A stretch of 64,000 bases of DNA from Durusdinium trenchii (GCA_963970005.1 CAXAMN010013891.1:1074010-1138009); one strand, 5' to 3'. Counted from the stretch's first letter, positions 21,167 through 32,385 are shown. Numbers and translations are program-made. Notes: a model not told the origin generated them from the sequence alone.

Positions 21167-21737
21167 TTGTGGCCAGTTGAGTGGTCGACTGGACTTTAGA
21201 CTCATTGGTTTTGTCGATCTCTTCACTTCCACTGACCAGCAATCCCCTTGACATCCAGCCATCGCGTTGGCCAAAATGTGGACACTCTTTATCGATTAGT
21301 TCAGAAAGGAAATGTCTCAGCCAGCTGATGGACTGAGCGAATGGGATACAGAGAGCGATTCTTCTCCGAAGAAAGGCATCCCAGAACTGTTGGGAGTGGT
21401 GGTGCTTTTGGGGCGCGAGACGTAGGATGAGAGGCCTAAAATCCAAGCCAGCAAGGTCATTGATTAGACAAAACGCAATACATTGGGAAAGGTCGAGAAA
21501 TCGCATTTCGACAAGTCAGAAATTGGAATATAGTACTTTGGTATGCCTAAAACCAGTGAAATTCCTCCCTGGTAGAAAGCAAAAAGCGGATCGCTTCTCC
21601 TTGGAATAGAGTTTGGCGCCAAACCTTGTTTCAATCTGTTTCATCATGTGTACGAAAAGGAAATCAAAAAAAGTCCAGATGAAAAAGTCAACGTCGACTT
21701 CACACCTCTTCAATCTGCATACTACTAGGGTCGTAGG

Positions 21738-21947
21738 GTGATGTTTTGTCCGTCCTCCAGAGGTGGTACGAACTGGAATTCGCTGAGATTGCTAGATCAC
21801 GATTCCGAGGGAATCCCTTTGCAGGACTTGATTCTCTTTGGAAAGTATTCTGCTCCATTTGCTCCCAGAAACCCAGTGTACATAGCGCGGGCCCCCCACC
21901 TGGCCGGCCGTGGACCATCCGCTGAAAGAAAAGGGTCCGGAGGGTGA
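21738..21947 (+). CDS. Possible exon, unknown protein
   Basis: The + frame reads NSLRLLDHDSEGIPLQDLIL then FGKYSAPFAPRNPVYIARAP and ends at TGA 21945-21947. Alternative + frame VLQRWYELEFAEIARSRFRG is also open through an internal TTTGCAG|GACTTG acceptor-like site, so an exon may end or start inside. Unknown family. Confidence 0.35.
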   Translation: MMFCPSSRGGTNWNSLRLLDHDSEGIPLQDLILFGKYSAPFAPRNPVYIARAPHLAGRGPSAERKGSGG

Positions 21948-22608
21948 ATGTGTGAGATTCGGTGGCAAAGCAAGATGGTGTACGAAAACCATGGGATTGT
22001 TTATTGGATTCGCACGACCACCAGCATTGATGCAAACAAACACGCGATGTGATTGGTTGAAGCCGCATGCAGCTATGAACAGCGAATGACACTGCAGTTC
22101 ACCAGATCTGTTGGTAGGTTTTCTGCACCGGGGCCTGTCCAATGAAGATAGGGTTCTTAGGAGATCTGGCACACCAGTGGTAGTCCAGCTAAGACTCTTC
22201 GTCACAGGAGCAATTCTCGGAGCAGAAGATGTTTGGGTGCGATCACTGTAGGATGTTTCTCAGTTAGAGTCAGTTCAAGGACCTAGACTCTATAGCGGTG
22301 TCTGTCCATGCAATTCCTCATGTTCCCCACCGGTCTAGCGTGATGAAAAGGGGATGTATATGAAAAGGCCACTGGTCCAAGAAAAGGATCCCCCCTGGCC
22401 AGGTCTAAGGATGTGAAGATATGACTTTTGCGGGTTCATGAGAGTTGCGCATGTTACTCGCACGACGTTCAAGCTCATTCACCACAAGACCAGGAACACT
22501 TTCACTCCCTGAACCTCTTCCTTTTCTGTTCTCCCCCCCTTCTCAGGACATGTCAGGGCAGTTCGGCTACCCAGGTATACCACCGGACCACGCCTCCATG
22601 GACACCCG

Positions 22609-22920
22609 CGATTTTCCCGCGTCCACCGGTTTCGCCCTCGCCCTTCTGGGAGGGTCGGTCGAACTCGATGGCTCCGCCAGGAGAGGCTCATGGATCTGCT
22701 CGACAGCAGCTTGGAGGAGGAGGTTCAAAGACCTGAAGGCACCCATTCGGGCGACGCGACGAATCACGCGTTCCATGGCTTCGGGCTTCATCGGCACGCG
22801 TTGTGCCACTCGCCCCTCGGCGGGTGGCGAGGTGCCAAGGTGCGAGGTACAAATCCGCGAGGGTCTGGGCGACAAAAGGGTGAGGAGCGAGTGAAAGTGA
22901 GGGAGGGAAAATTGAAATGA
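22609..22920 (+). CDS. GC-rich candidate exon open in three frames
   Basis: All three + frames are open for 200-350 bases. The best composition is in the frame reading RTRWLRQERLMDLLDSSLEE then EVQRPEGTHSGD..., ending TGA 22918-22920. Another frame reads MSGQFGYPGIPPDHASMDTR... from 22551. Cannot be decided by eye; a coding block is likely. Confidence 0.4.
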   Translation, partial: RFSRVHRFRPRPSGRVGRTRWLRQERLMDLLDSSLEEEVQRPEGTHSGDATNHAFHGFGLHRHALCHSPLGGWRGAKVRGTNPRGSGRQKGEERVKVREGKLK

Positions 22921-23093
22921 GTGGGTTTGGATGGAGCCACAAAGCTTACAAAGATGCTTTGAAGGTTCAGTGAGCCGGGTGAGTGGCGCAATGTGAGTTC
23001 GAATCCTTGGGAATACGAAGTTCAGGTTTTGCAAACCACCGCATCTTGAAGACATTTGCTGCTATTGAGCTTAGCAGGATACTCTGCCTGCAA

Positions 23094-23170
23094 CTAACAC
23101 GGAAGTGGACAACCCCCTGTTTGTAGAGGAAAATGGTCTTCCAAGGGGCAATTCTCCACTTCCATGTTAG
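23094..23170. mobile_element. CTAACATGGAAGTGGA palindromic element (copy 1)
   Basis: 77 bases; the left end CTAACACGGAAGTGGA matches the inverse of the right end TCCACTTCCATGTTAG at 15 of 16. The interior TTTGTAGAGGAAAATGGTCT is recognisable in the copies at 23731, 26058 and 40545. Confidence 0.7.
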
Positions 23171-24678
23171 TTCTAGGGAGTGTACCTGGTCAGCAAGCTC
23201 GCACTGAAGATGCAGAAAGAGAGCCATGATGATTGGTGAAGCAATGCATTGTTCTGTCTCGGAGCAAAGAAGTTCCTTGTAAAACCGAATTGAATCCCCT
23301 CGTAAACTCCACCCTGAGTCAGCAGAAACAACGAAAAGTACTGAATTAAGGAAATAGATTTGAAAGATGTTTGGATTATTCTGGATTATGATAATTGGTG
23401 GTTTACCAGTTCATCCTCTGTCATCCTCCCAAAAAAGTCCCGCGTTTTTCTTGGGGCGCCAAAACGATGACGGTATCACGCGGGGTCTCAACTTCCAAAG
23501 ATCGTCCCTTTGGAACTTGTGCCACATGATACCCTAAACCCTATCATATGATCATCCAATTCACATCTGTCGTTTTGTGCCATACCCTTTGCACCCTGGG
23601 TGTTTGGTGGTTCAAACCGCTGGCAATTGATCCGTCATGATAAGCAAGGGGTGACGGTGACCGGAAGTAGCTATTGATCCATCAATGAACCATGCAATAA
23701 TACTATGCATCAGATTACTCTCCCTCCAACAATCATGGAAGCGGAAGAATGTGGAAGATAGCCCATGGGGCCCATTGGAAGACCATTTTCCTTTGCATGG
23801 AGGGAGTTGTCCACTTCCATGTTTGTGTGGGGGAAGGTAACCTTCATTGGACTCCTACAGTCTGAGCGTTTGAGCCTGAAAAAACCGCTCGAGCTCTGTT
23901 CCACGATCGACGTCTCCGTTTTTTCGCACACGTGGCACAGGGAAGCCAATGCGTGGACGTGTGGATGAGGCCATCATCCGTTTGGAGAGGCGCCTTGGAT
24001 GACATTCGTTGTAGGTGTGTGTTTTTGTGGCGTTTGGAAAGATGGGGCTTGGTAGGATGTCCACAGTAACCTCATAGCATGCATGGTTTGGGAGACACGC
24101 TTGGAGAATAGGGCTGGACTGAGGACACCTATAGTGGCGCGTCATGTTACGTACAAGTGTTGCTGTCTCCGACATGTCTTTGCTCTCATGATCTCGAAGT
24201 TCCGCACCTGCCGATCATTCAAAAACCCGAGGAGTTTTCTCAATCCCAAAACAGTATGAAGGTTACACGAGGCATCAGCGATACGTGACCACTTGCACCT
24301 CTTACACCGTACAAATTCCTAGGGTTTGGTTTCGCAGGGTATGTATTATGAAACAATTATATATGAACCAGCAACCCTGTTCCCTTCCTTGCTTCGTGGG
24401 GACCCGATTCCTTCCCACAGACTTGTGGCGGTCACCAGTGGGTCACAGACAGAGGGTCGACTCTGGTTCCTTCCGAATCCCTTCAGAGATTGGACAGAAA
24501 CCGAAATCCATGAGCAATTAGAATCCCTCCTATCCGGGGTTCAGTCTGACCCAGGTCCTCCTTGGTCCTAGAAACCTCATATTTGCATTGAGTAGTGCGT
24601 TTTGTAATAGCAACTCCAGTAAAAATCAGGTCTTTGACCATTTGACCTGTAGGGAATGTTCTATCATATCATATAAAC
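23171..24678. other. Spacer with one palindromic element, no supported gene
   Basis: Contains the second CATGGAAG element (23731-23825) and a telomere-like CCCTAAACCCTA at 23532-23543. Open frames are short and unremarkable. Confidence 0.4.
23731..23825. mobile_element. CATGGAAGTGGAC palindromic element (copy 2)
   Basis: Begins AATCATGGAAGCGGAA and ends GTTGTCCACTTCCATGTTT; the middle CATTGGAAGACCATTTTCCT is the inverse of the family interior. Same family as 23094-23170, in the opposite orientation and 560 bases away. Confidence 0.65.
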
Positions 24679-25059
24679 TTGTCACTTGTCCAATCTATCT
24701 TCGGCATGACTCTCCTGTATGCCGCCCTTCATGCCCGTAGTTGGAGTTCCGCGCGTCAGCAACGCGTTCCCGGGGTGCCGTTGTTCCTGTTTCGTTCTTC
24801 TTTTGTGGTGACTCGCCCTCATCGGCCAGACGGGTTCCTTCCCTCCCCACCTCCGGCCCTTGACTCCGTGGATGGTTTCACCCACCGACCCTCGGAGGTT
24901 GAACTCCAACGAGGAGCCCGTGTACTCTCCAGAGCTGGATGGCACCTGGATCGTCAAGTGACCAGTCGGAGACCGGGACGAGATGCTGTGAGACACGGGA
25001 GAGCCGGTCCGGTCGCGGTCAACGAAACGAAGGAGTCGCCTGAAGGTGAAGTGGGATGA
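24679..25059 (+). CDS. Candidate exon(s), strand + , unknown protein
   Basis: A 126-codon + frame with FTHRPSEVELQRGARVLSRA then GWHLDRQVTSRRPGRDAVRH. A second + frame over 24850-24950 reads MVSPTDPRRLNSNEEPVYSP then ELDGTWIVK and stops at a TCAA|GTGACC donor-like site; it may be the real exon. Coding block likely, frame open. Confidence 0.4.
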   Translation: MSLVQSIFGMTLLYAALHARSWSSARQQRVPGVPLFLFRSSFVVTRPHRPDGFLPSPPPALDSVDGFTHRPSEVELQRGARVLSRAGWHLDRQVTSRRPGRDAVRHGRAGPVAVNETKESPEGEVG

Positions 25060-25349
25060 AGCGGGGAGAGGACCTGCCAAGACTAGGGAGTGAAGAGTGA
25101 GTGGTGTTTGGGGGCGCGATGTTTTCTTTTCTGGCTAACAGGTTGTAGGATGTCATAGGATGTCCTTTATAGAGCACGTTCAAAATCTTCAGGGCTGTGA
25201 CCACGTGGGTGTTCGCGGCGTGGTTGCGGCCTAGCTAAAAAGTTGGACGATCAAAATGCCTGAAGATGGTGGACTGCTAGAGACCTGCAGAGGGGGGGGC
25301 GGGTGATTCGAACAACTATTGGTTCAGGATGGTTCATGTGTCTTTTGTT

Positions 25350-25475
25350 CCAAAGAACCTTGTTTTACTAAGGATTCTTACATGTTACATAACTATATAA
25401 TATGTTTTACACTACACTACACCACCAGGTCAACCCTTCTTTGAATGGTCTTTGAAGGCGAGCGGGTGTATATTG
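25350..25475. mobile_element. ACTAAGGATT repeat (copy 2)
   Basis: GTTTTACTAAGGATT, an AT-rich insertion relative to the other copies, then CACTACACC, ACCAGGTCAACCC and GAATGGTCTTTGAAGGCG. The AT-rich part makes this copy longer. Confidence 0.5.
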
Positions 25476-25936
25476 GGAGACCTGTTCCAGAAACTTCCAG
25501 CATGCAACCCGCAGCATAAGACAGGACAGAAACTCTTCCGGTTTTGGAGAGTTTTTTTTGCATTTGCAGGTTGCAGGAGTCTGAAATGGGCATGATCAAA
25601 TCTGCAGAAGCACCGTTGAGTGAAAAATGCCTTGCCAGTTTCCTGGCCACACCTCATATTTTCTCAACAGTGCTTGATCGACTCACTGTCATCTTTTGAT
25701 GGCAACATTCAATATGTGTAAGGGTCACGTTCCTCTCGAACATTCCCACCCCTTTCGGTCTTTGGACGTGATCTCTACAGGCGATCTTCGCAACCGGATC
25801 AGTGGAGAAGACCTGCTGTGACACACCATGCGCCGGTACGCATCCATGCATGCGGGCGCATGCGCAGGTACGCTGGCTCCTATGCTCCGGGGCTCCTCTC
25901 CTCGCCCACGCGTGAGTTGGCGCTCTTTCTTTACAG

Positions 25937-26018
25937 CGCGGAGCCCCCAACCCCGGTGACGGACTGGAGTCGGACCGGTGACATCTGGAGTGAACTGGGA
26001 AGAGGGAAGAGGTGGTAA
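25937..26018 (+). CDS. Short candidate terminal exon
   Basis: The acceptor CTCTTTCTTTACAG|CGCGG is followed by AEPPTPVTDWSRTGDIWSEL GRGKRW and TAA 26016-26018. Natural composition; product unknown. Confidence 0.4.
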
Positions 26019-26057
26019 GGTGGTTAAGCTTATGGTTGCACTCTGGAAGAGGTCCAC

Positions 26058-26119
26058 GAACCTGAAAACCGGTTTGGTAGAGGAACATCGTCTTCCAGTC
26101 TGGTCCATGTTCAGGTTCC
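26058..26119. mobile_element. GAACCTGAA palindromic element related to the CATGGAAG family
   Basis: 62 bases, ends GAACCTGAA and TTCAGGTTC. The interior GGTTTGGTAGAGGAACATCG and TCTTCCA resembles the CATGGAAG family interior (TTTGTAGAGGAAAATGGTCT), so it looks like the same interior with different ends. Confidence 0.5.
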
Positions 26120-27874
26120 ATTGAAGTTTCCCGGGTCTAAGCTTATTAGCTCAGTTGGTCTGAGGATGTTTGACGTGTGAAAGACATCTCACGACGGTCA
26201 GGATGTGAACACGACGGTCATAGCGCCGAGGGCAACAGCAAATGCTGCGGTAGGCTAACCGACCCCCCTTCTTTGCAGCGAGCTCTTAATGATTACTATT
26301 GTAGTAGAGTGCATGGAGCTTCAGAAGGCCTGGGTTCAAGAGTTTGGTTCTGGGGATATGTGGATTTTACCCTTTAGAGCAGTTGAGATCTATGGATATC
26401 TATGGTTCCTAAACTGTTGGAAAAGCATCCGATGGTCCAGTGCCAGTGATTTCCTGTCGGCCTCTCTGTTTGACAAGAGTTTCGTTCGTCTTCACCGCGC
26501 CAAAGACCTCCACCTCTACATACCCTCCTCTCCAACTCCCACACCTTAAGCAGTTTTTTCCCCCCAGTTCCCGCTTCGGTGCGGTTTCCGCACTTCGTCC
26601 GACACGCCACGCCGAGCACGCCGAACGACCACAACGGGGTGAGGCGGTGGATTTTCGTTGGGCAATGCCTTGACCTCCTTCGCCTCGGGTTTCTGGGGTC
26701 AGGGCCCAGAACAAGACGACGGATCTGTGGTTCGGGCGGGCGGATTGGTTCCACTCGTTATCGGAGTGGAGGGGGGTGAGGGCTGGGGTGGTTTGGGTCC
26801 TTACCAAGTTGGACCTTGAGATTTCTGGTGTTCTATTTGAAGCTGTGCTCTTTTTGTTGCGTTTGTTGAACCCATTTCCGCTCGGCCTTCCCAAGGAGTG
26901 TGAGATTCTGACTGCATGACAGAAGGAACTAGTAGAAGGAATTCTATTGGACGGGCGCTCCACCAAGTCCAATAATCACGAGTTGGAAGCAGGGCCCCTG
27001 GACACTCAGCAAAATGCTAACGGCTCACATTGCTCAACAGCCAACAGCCTGACGGTGACCAACAACGTTGTTCAGTGTTCCGTGCGTGGCACCGCGCAGA
27101 ACTCTAAGATGTTCCGAAAGAACGCGGTTCATTCATGATTCATGGGTCATAGGCCTCAATCCAGAGGACGCTGACTCTCAAAACTCCTGCTGCTCTACTT
27201 TCTCCATGAGTTGGACAGCTCCAAAGAGCTTGTTGAGCGACAGCTGGGGCCCAGAACCAGACCGTCTCCCCAAACTAGGCCCACGCCGCACGCCCCAGAT
27301 CTCTGCACTGTCAACTGTCGTGGTGTTTTCTTTGTTCGAAATTCTTCGCCTCAGCCGCAGCCTTCAGTGCGTTCTTTCCAAAAACACGCCTGCCTTGAGG
27401 CCAGTCCTTTGGTGTGAAATTGGGCTCCAAGAAAGTGCGTTTGCTCAGCCGTCCTGCTCGCGAATCAAACTGGAATCTGGGAACACCGGGCGAGAGAAAG
27501 GAGGTGGGTGCATCTTTGTGGAGATGTGGAGGTGGAAAGAGTCTGGGAATAGTCAATTGTCATGGATTTAATTGGAAATGGGTGACGAATGGTGATGTAT
27601 TGGGTGATTCTGTGGGGACATCCTAGCCTCAAAGCTTTGAGCTAAATTATCATATATTATGGGATTATATTGACATATATGTGGTGTTGATGATGTCCTT
27701 CGGGAACCGTTGCCAAACAAGTAACATCAAGATCATCAATACACTTTTGGGGGGCATCTATACACACAAGAGCCACGACCAGCCAAGCCTCCCCAAGGAT
27801 TTGTGTTTTGACTGGCCATTGCGGGTTTCCCCCAAAGTCCTGTTGCATGAATATGTCTTTGGTGCACAGCTCAG
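26120..27874. other. Spacer/intron
   Basis: A possible + exon at ~26641-26810 reads GNALTSFASGFWGQGPEQDD then GSVVRAGGLVPLVIGVEG but has no clear borders. Otherwise nothing I can support. Confidence 0.3.
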
Positions 27875-28241
27875 GTGGAGATCATGGGCGGTCGTGATGT
27901 TGAGGCCCAGGCCGAAATCGAGGTCGCTGGGAAGAAGGTCCGCTGCATCAGACGTGTGCGGACCGTGCGATCGTGTGCGTGCATCCATCAGAGAACCCAG
28001 CAGCTCCAGCTCTCCCGCGTCCGTTTTGGCGTCGAATCCAAACACGCCGCTCGATCAGACGCCGAGGAAGCTCCACGACCGCGCAACGCCTCGGCAGGAG
28101 ACGCTGAGATATAAGGCAGAGCTGATGCCGCTCAGCGCGTCCCGCATGAGCGAGGAGGCGGCACCTTTTGCCACGCTCGCCGGATCTGCGGGGAGAGAGT
28201 GGATCGAGAGATCCGGGTACTGTAGGGAGATCCGGCGTTAG
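27875..28241 (+). CDS. Ser/Pro/Arg-rich candidate exon
   Basis: The acceptor GGTGCACAGCTCAG|GTGGAG is followed by a frame with CDRVRASIREPSSSSSPASV, then TPRKLHDRATPRQETLRYKA and ELMPLSASRMSEEAAPFATL, ending TAG 28239-28241. Low-complexity but coherent; typical of a disordered region. A second + frame (MEIMGGRDVEAQAEIEVAGK) is open for the first 240 bases. Confidence 0.45.
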
Positions 28242-28497
28242 CGAGGTGGGTTTCATGGTTGATCCAGGAACCAGCTACTGCAACTACCTTGGGAACATCA
28301 AGGGACCGTTAAACCATGTAAAAGATTGTAATCAGGTAAGAGTCTGCAGGGATGCACGCTGCAGTCGTGGGGCGCGTGCGCGCGCGCTTGTTCTCGAGGG
28401 GTGCCCATGGTTCAGCTGCTGGAAAGCTCAAACAGAACCAGATCCCAAAGACCACTGAAGTCCAGGTCCAGGCCTCATCATCTGGTCAAGTCGCCCA

Positions 28498-28512
28498 CCC
28501 TAAACCCTAAAC
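28498..28512. repeat. Telomere-like CCCTAAACCCTAAAC
   Basis: Two units of the plant-type telomere heptamer in an internal position. Too short to be more than suggestive. Confidence 0.6.
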
Positions 28513-29074
28513 TCCCCCCAACCCCAAACCCCCCATCTCCCATGCCGTCCCGCTTCAGGTGGTCTCGCTGAAGCTCCCAGAGCCCATTGGCAACCAGGAC
28601 CGATCCGCTGACCCACCGACCGACCCATGAACGATGTCGACACTCCTTCCACCGTGTCCGTGGGGTGGTCTTACACTGCAGACCGTGTCGGAGGGGATTT
28701 GTAGATGAGGTCTTTCTACATCGCAATGGTAGACGGACTCGTTCTTGAGGAGATGTCAACCCCCTTTCAGACTTGGAGCGTCTGTTGTTTATGTTTATAT
28801 CTAAATAAGTCAAGAGTCTGCAGTACGGTCCCTTCGGCAGGGTCGAATAGATCAAGGACGAAAGGGATCAAATGGTTTGAATCGCTTGTCTATGCTTGAA
28901 GTCTCCCTACCCTAGCCTTTTCCTGGTGCTTTGTGACACCTACCATAATCGGTACTGCTTTTTCGCGCATGGGCGAAAGTTCGAGCAGTGCTTGATCTCG
29001 TCCAGCTGTCCAGCTTCTGACGCAGACAGAGACACACCTGCTGCACAGGCAGAGGCGGTCGACCAAGGCTGCAC

Positions 29075-29317
29075 TTGAAGCGGTCGACCACACGACCACT
29101 TGAAGCGGTTTGGCGTTTTGGTTTGGCGGTTGACCCTGTGAGCAAAATCAAACCCGCATTCATCGCTGATGAGTCTCTCTTAGGAAAACTATCTACTGTC
29201 AAAGGGGAGCCCAAAGAGCAAATGAAGTGGAGGACAAGTAACGTGGAAGAGTGGCCTTTCAACCAAGCTGATGAGTCATCTTTTCGTCTCCATCGCGCAT
29301 CGGTCACGATGCAGTGA
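29075..29317 (+). CDS. Candidate exon, globular, unknown protein
   Basis: Clear protein-like + frame: FGLAVDPVSKIKPAFIADES then LLGKLSTVKGEPKEQMKWRT and SNVEEWPFNQADESSFRLHR, ending TGA 29315-29317. Good balance of charged and hydrophobic residues over 75 codons. I recognise no family. Confidence 0.5.
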   Translation: MKRSTTRPLEAVWRFGLAVDPVSKIKPAFIADESLLGKLSTVKGEPKEQMKWRTSNVEEWPFNQADESSFRLHRASVTMQ

Positions 29318-29428
29318 AGGTTGTTGCATCAACCAACACATGGGCGTTGGGCCAAATGGGCTTCGACTCGGTTCGACCGAACCGTAGGCGTTCCAACCCC
29401 GTTCGGACGACTCAATAAGACCAGTCTA

Positions 29429-29515
29429 TACCAGGACCTTCCAAGGGGTGTCTATAAATAGCCTCTTAGAGCTTAAGGAGTGTCCAAAAACCACCGGACT
29501 TGGAAGGTCCTGGTA
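29429..29515. mobile_element. CCAGGACC palindromic element, copy A2
   Basis: 87 bases. The ends ACCAGGACCTTCCAAG and CTTGGAAGGTCCTGGT are perfect 16-base inverse copies. The interior GGTGTCTATAAATAGCCTCT and GTGTCCAAAAACCACCGGA is the family reference. Most intact copy in the window. Confidence 0.8.
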
Positions 29516-30033
29516 CTTATTGGTTGGGTGTCTCATGGTGTCTTCCCACTCGAAAAATACCAAATGTTTCCCCTACATCATGTAGCTTTTTCATAGGGCC
29601 ACAGTATGGGTCTGGGATGGTCTGCTGAACACTACATAGCGTGGACCTCGCGCATGGTTTGAAACCTCAGCTTCGATTTCGACTGTTGGAAGGCTACACA
29701 CCCTCAACCTTAGGACATTTTCCTATCTTATAAGGTAGGCTGTATATAGAAGGCTATAGCTTACTCCAAGGCAAGAGTAAGGATCGTCATCCTCCGATCT
29801 GAGGCGTTCCGCGCAATTGGCTAGGAGAGTTCAACAGTGTCTCGTGTTCTGAAAGATGAAATCGAATGAAATCGATACCTATTGGACAACCCCCTGGTGC
29901 CGAATATGGTCCGATAGCCTTTGCTCCAAACATTTCGGAGCTCCGTATGCTGGAGACCAGAAATGCCCTTCCGCTGGAGCTCCGGAGGACCTTCCGCTGG
30001 AGCTCCGCCGGAGCATTTTGGTGACCTACCTCG

Positions 30034-30498
30034 ATGAGGACGGCGGCAGCCGGCACCGTTGGGGTGGGAGGCCACGCCCCCTCCCGGGTGGCCATCGTAA
30101 CTGACGAGTCTCCACGAGGTCTGGTGTGTCAGACATCGGTCGTGAAGAACCGGTGTTGTTTCTACCCAAACGCTCCGTTCACAGCTCTTGGTCCCTCAAA
30201 ACCGGGATTTCAGGGTCCGGACCCCTACTTAGGAGGGTCCATGAGCGTCTGGGTAGATGAAAACCCATCGGTCTGGCGCCCAAGCGAGGCGTCCGCTCAT
30301 CGTTCGCTCGTGGCCAACCGCCCAACGCAGCTCCCGGTGCCAGCGATCCGGATGGGATCCAGCGTGGTCCTTGACCGTGACCAGCGTGGTCGGTGTAAAA
30401 CGGCTGAAGTCACCTGGCGGTGTGTCTCTTTGACCAAGCGGCCATCACAGATTGGACTGATGCCCATTCAGTTCCTCTTTTTGATGGAACCCATATAG
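30034..30498 (+). CDS. Candidate coding block, 154 codons, unknown protein
   Basis: Long + frame with natural stretches: CCFYPNAPFTALGPSKPGFQ, then GPDPYLGGSMSVWVDENPSV and VTWRCVSLTKRPSQIGLMPI, ending TAG 30496-30498. May contain more than one exon or a read-through intron. An overlapping + frame at 29970-30102 (EDLPLELRRSILVTYLDEDG) suggests an earlier exon. No domain recognised. Confidence 0.4.
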   Translation: MRTAAAGTVGVGGHAPSRVAIVTDESPRGLVCQTSVVKNRCCFYPNAPFTALGPSKPGFQGPDPYLGGSMSVWVDENPSVWRPSEASAHRSLVANRPTQLPVPAIRMGSSVVLDRDQRGRCKTAEVTWRCVSLTKRPSQIGLMPIQFLFLMEPI

Positions 30499-30758
30499 CC
30501 TTTGTGCACATCAAAGGCTTCATCACCGACCTTCAGGAGATGATGATCGTCCGTGACGAGTCTGGAGTGGCAGAGGCAGAGTCTGGGTAAGCGGGGGGGG
30601 TTGGTCATGTCATGAAAGAAATTCTTGACAACTTAGGGAATTTAGTTTGGGTCCTCACTGCTGCCAGGGGTACGTTTGATTTGGGGAGTGTATAGCTCCA
30701 ATCTTTCAAGTTACTATAGTCCCTCGAAATTCCCTCTAAAGCAGACACCTACCAGTGA

Positions 30759-31091
30759 CACTGTTCGAACACGTCCTCGCCAGCCCGTCCTTGCCGCCGA
30801 TCCGCCGATCCGGGCCATGGTCTCCGCGAGGTGCTGGTGAAGGAACTGTCAGCCGTCGCTCCCAAGATGGTTCCTGAAGAGCAGGCGGGTCCCAGCCGTG
30901 CTCGAAAGACGGGAAGACGAGCTGACGGCTCTGTCGTTGGGAGACGCCGAACTTTCTTGAAGCAGCGGTTGGTTCGAAGGTTTGTCGAATTGCTGGGCCA
31001 AGAGGTGATGCCCAAAGAATTTGGGAGTTTCCCCCCAATGGACGAATTCCCGACGAATCTCTTGGGACACGGTCGGTCTCGACCGAAATGA
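30759..31091 (+). CDS. Convincing coding block, KELSAVAPKMVPEEQ protein
   Basis: The + frame reads GLREVLVKELSAVAPKMVPE, then EQAGPSRARKTGRRADGSVV, GRRRTFLKQRLVRRFVELLG and QEVMPKEFGSFPPMDEFPTN, ending TGA 31089-31091. Helical, strongly charged, with G/C-ending codons. One of the best frames outside the HNH gene. It might be a terminal exon of the gene containing the 29-30 kb exons. Family not recognised. Confidence 0.6.
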   Translation, partial: HCSNTSSPARPCRRSADPGHGLREVLVKELSAVAPKMVPEEQAGPSRARKTGRRADGSVVGRRRTFLKQRLVRRFVELLGQEVMPKEFGSFPPMDEFPTNLLGHGRSRPK

Positions 31092-31525
31092 AGAAAAGCT
31101 GGTTGGTCGACCTAGGGCCGCATTCCCTCAGCCCTTGTCCGGTGCATCTCAGCATCCTCTGAAGCAGATTTATCTGCGCACGCGCTATTAGCGGCGCCGA
31201 AGATCTGAAGGAAGGCCGGTCACGAAAGGAGCGGTAAGAGGTGGATGCCACACAGAGAGGCGCCGCATAGGGGACAACAACACCACGCAGAAGAGGACAG
31301 GTGAGCAGCTGCAAAAAATAAGGCTCAGAACCCTTGAGGTTTTGACATGGGCTGGCCAGGGAGCCATGTGAGCCATGTACATTCTTCTGTGGGTTTCCCA
31401 GCCGTTATATCGACGCGGGTTCCAGCGGCGGTTTTTGTGGGCGCGTGGTTTTTCCATGTGGTTTCCATTTGTGTTTAATTCCATGTTGAAAGACATTGAA
31501 AGACTATAAATGTCAAACGATATCT

Positions 31526-31613
31526 ATGCCAGGACCGACTAAGAGGTGTCTATAAATAGCCTCTTAGAGCCTAAGGAGTGTCCAAAAACCACCTCTTGGA
31601 AGGTCCTGGTATA
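31526..31613. mobile_element. CCAGGACC palindromic element, copy A3
   Basis: Same orientation as A2; GGTGTCTATAAATAGCCTCT and GTGTCCAAAAACCACC are conserved. The right end AAGGTCCTGGTAT is intact; the left end GCCAGGACC has lost the CTTCCAAG part. Confidence 0.75.
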
Positions 31614-31714
31614 TACCCATGCCAAGTAGAAGAAACCCACCAGGCACCAGTTGACTTCAGCCTTCACTCGCTGGCTCTTCAGCCTTTTTTTGTAACCAAG
31701 ATGGACCTGGGCAG

Positions 31715-31929
31715 GTGGAGGTGACCAACATGAGCAACACCAGCTCCACCGTGGCGAAGGATGTCATCAGCGAGGAAGGCGCGGAAGGCTCTTACGCGAA
31801 ACGCCTCGCCGGCGCCGAGACGACGCGAGTTACGCGAGAGCTGGGGTGGGGCAGTGGGTGGGGCGGGTGGCGACGAATGCCGAATCGAACCTTCCGGATT
31901 TTGAAGGGCCAAGGTCCCGGCTTGGAAGG
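31715..31929 (+). CDS. Candidate exon with consensus borders
   Basis: The acceptor GACCTGGGCAG|GTGGAG opens a frame VEVTNMSNTSSTVAKDVISE then EGAEGSYAKRLAGAETTRVT and RELGWGSG, ending GAAGG|GTGAAG. It lies 100 bases after element A3. A minus frame opposite (RVRAFRAFLADDILRHGGAG) is readable, but the borders favour +. Confidence 0.5.
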
Positions 31930-32157
31930 GTGAAGACATGGGTGAAGCCACGGGGTCCGAGCTGTTCAGTCCTACCACAAGAGCGACCTCTGACTGAATG
32001 TCATCCAGATCCATGAGTGGGTAAGAAGGGGATGGCTATAGCTCCCAGTCCATTTGATTGGACTAGCTGTGTGTGTCAGAGCCTTTCACACAATACTCCA
32101 ACAAGATCCACTTAGATATAAGAACCCTCCCCTGTTTCCCAACTTCGCTGTCTCTGA

Positions 32158-32385
32158 AATCGTCCTCCTGTCCTGGTCTGGAAATCACCAGCCTCCCATG
32201 GCGCTCAGCGCAGTCCGCAGTCCAGGCCCACCCCGCAACCCGCTCCGCTCCTCGGTGACGCGTCGGTGACGCGTCGGACGACGCCCTCCGCAGACCGGGC
32301 CTTGTTGGACGCCGCCGAGTCCGAGGCGCGAGACGGAGGGGAGTCGCCCGGGGCGGAAGCGGAAGCGAGGATGGTCCGACAGTGA
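32158..32385 (+). CDS. Candidate terminal exon, disordered acidic tail
   Basis: Frame from just after an in-frame TGA to TGA 32383-32385: Ser/Pro-rich start, then LLGDASVTRRTTPSADRALL DAAE... and ARDGGESPGAEAEARMVRQ in a strongly acidic, Ala/Glu-rich run. Typical of coding DNA with G/C third bases. The direct repeat GGTGACGCGTC occurs twice inside. Function unknown. Confidence 0.45.
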   Translation, partial: NRPPVLVWKSPASHGAQRSPQSRPTPQPAPLLGDASVTRRTTPSADRALLDAAESEARDGGESPGAEAEARMVRQ

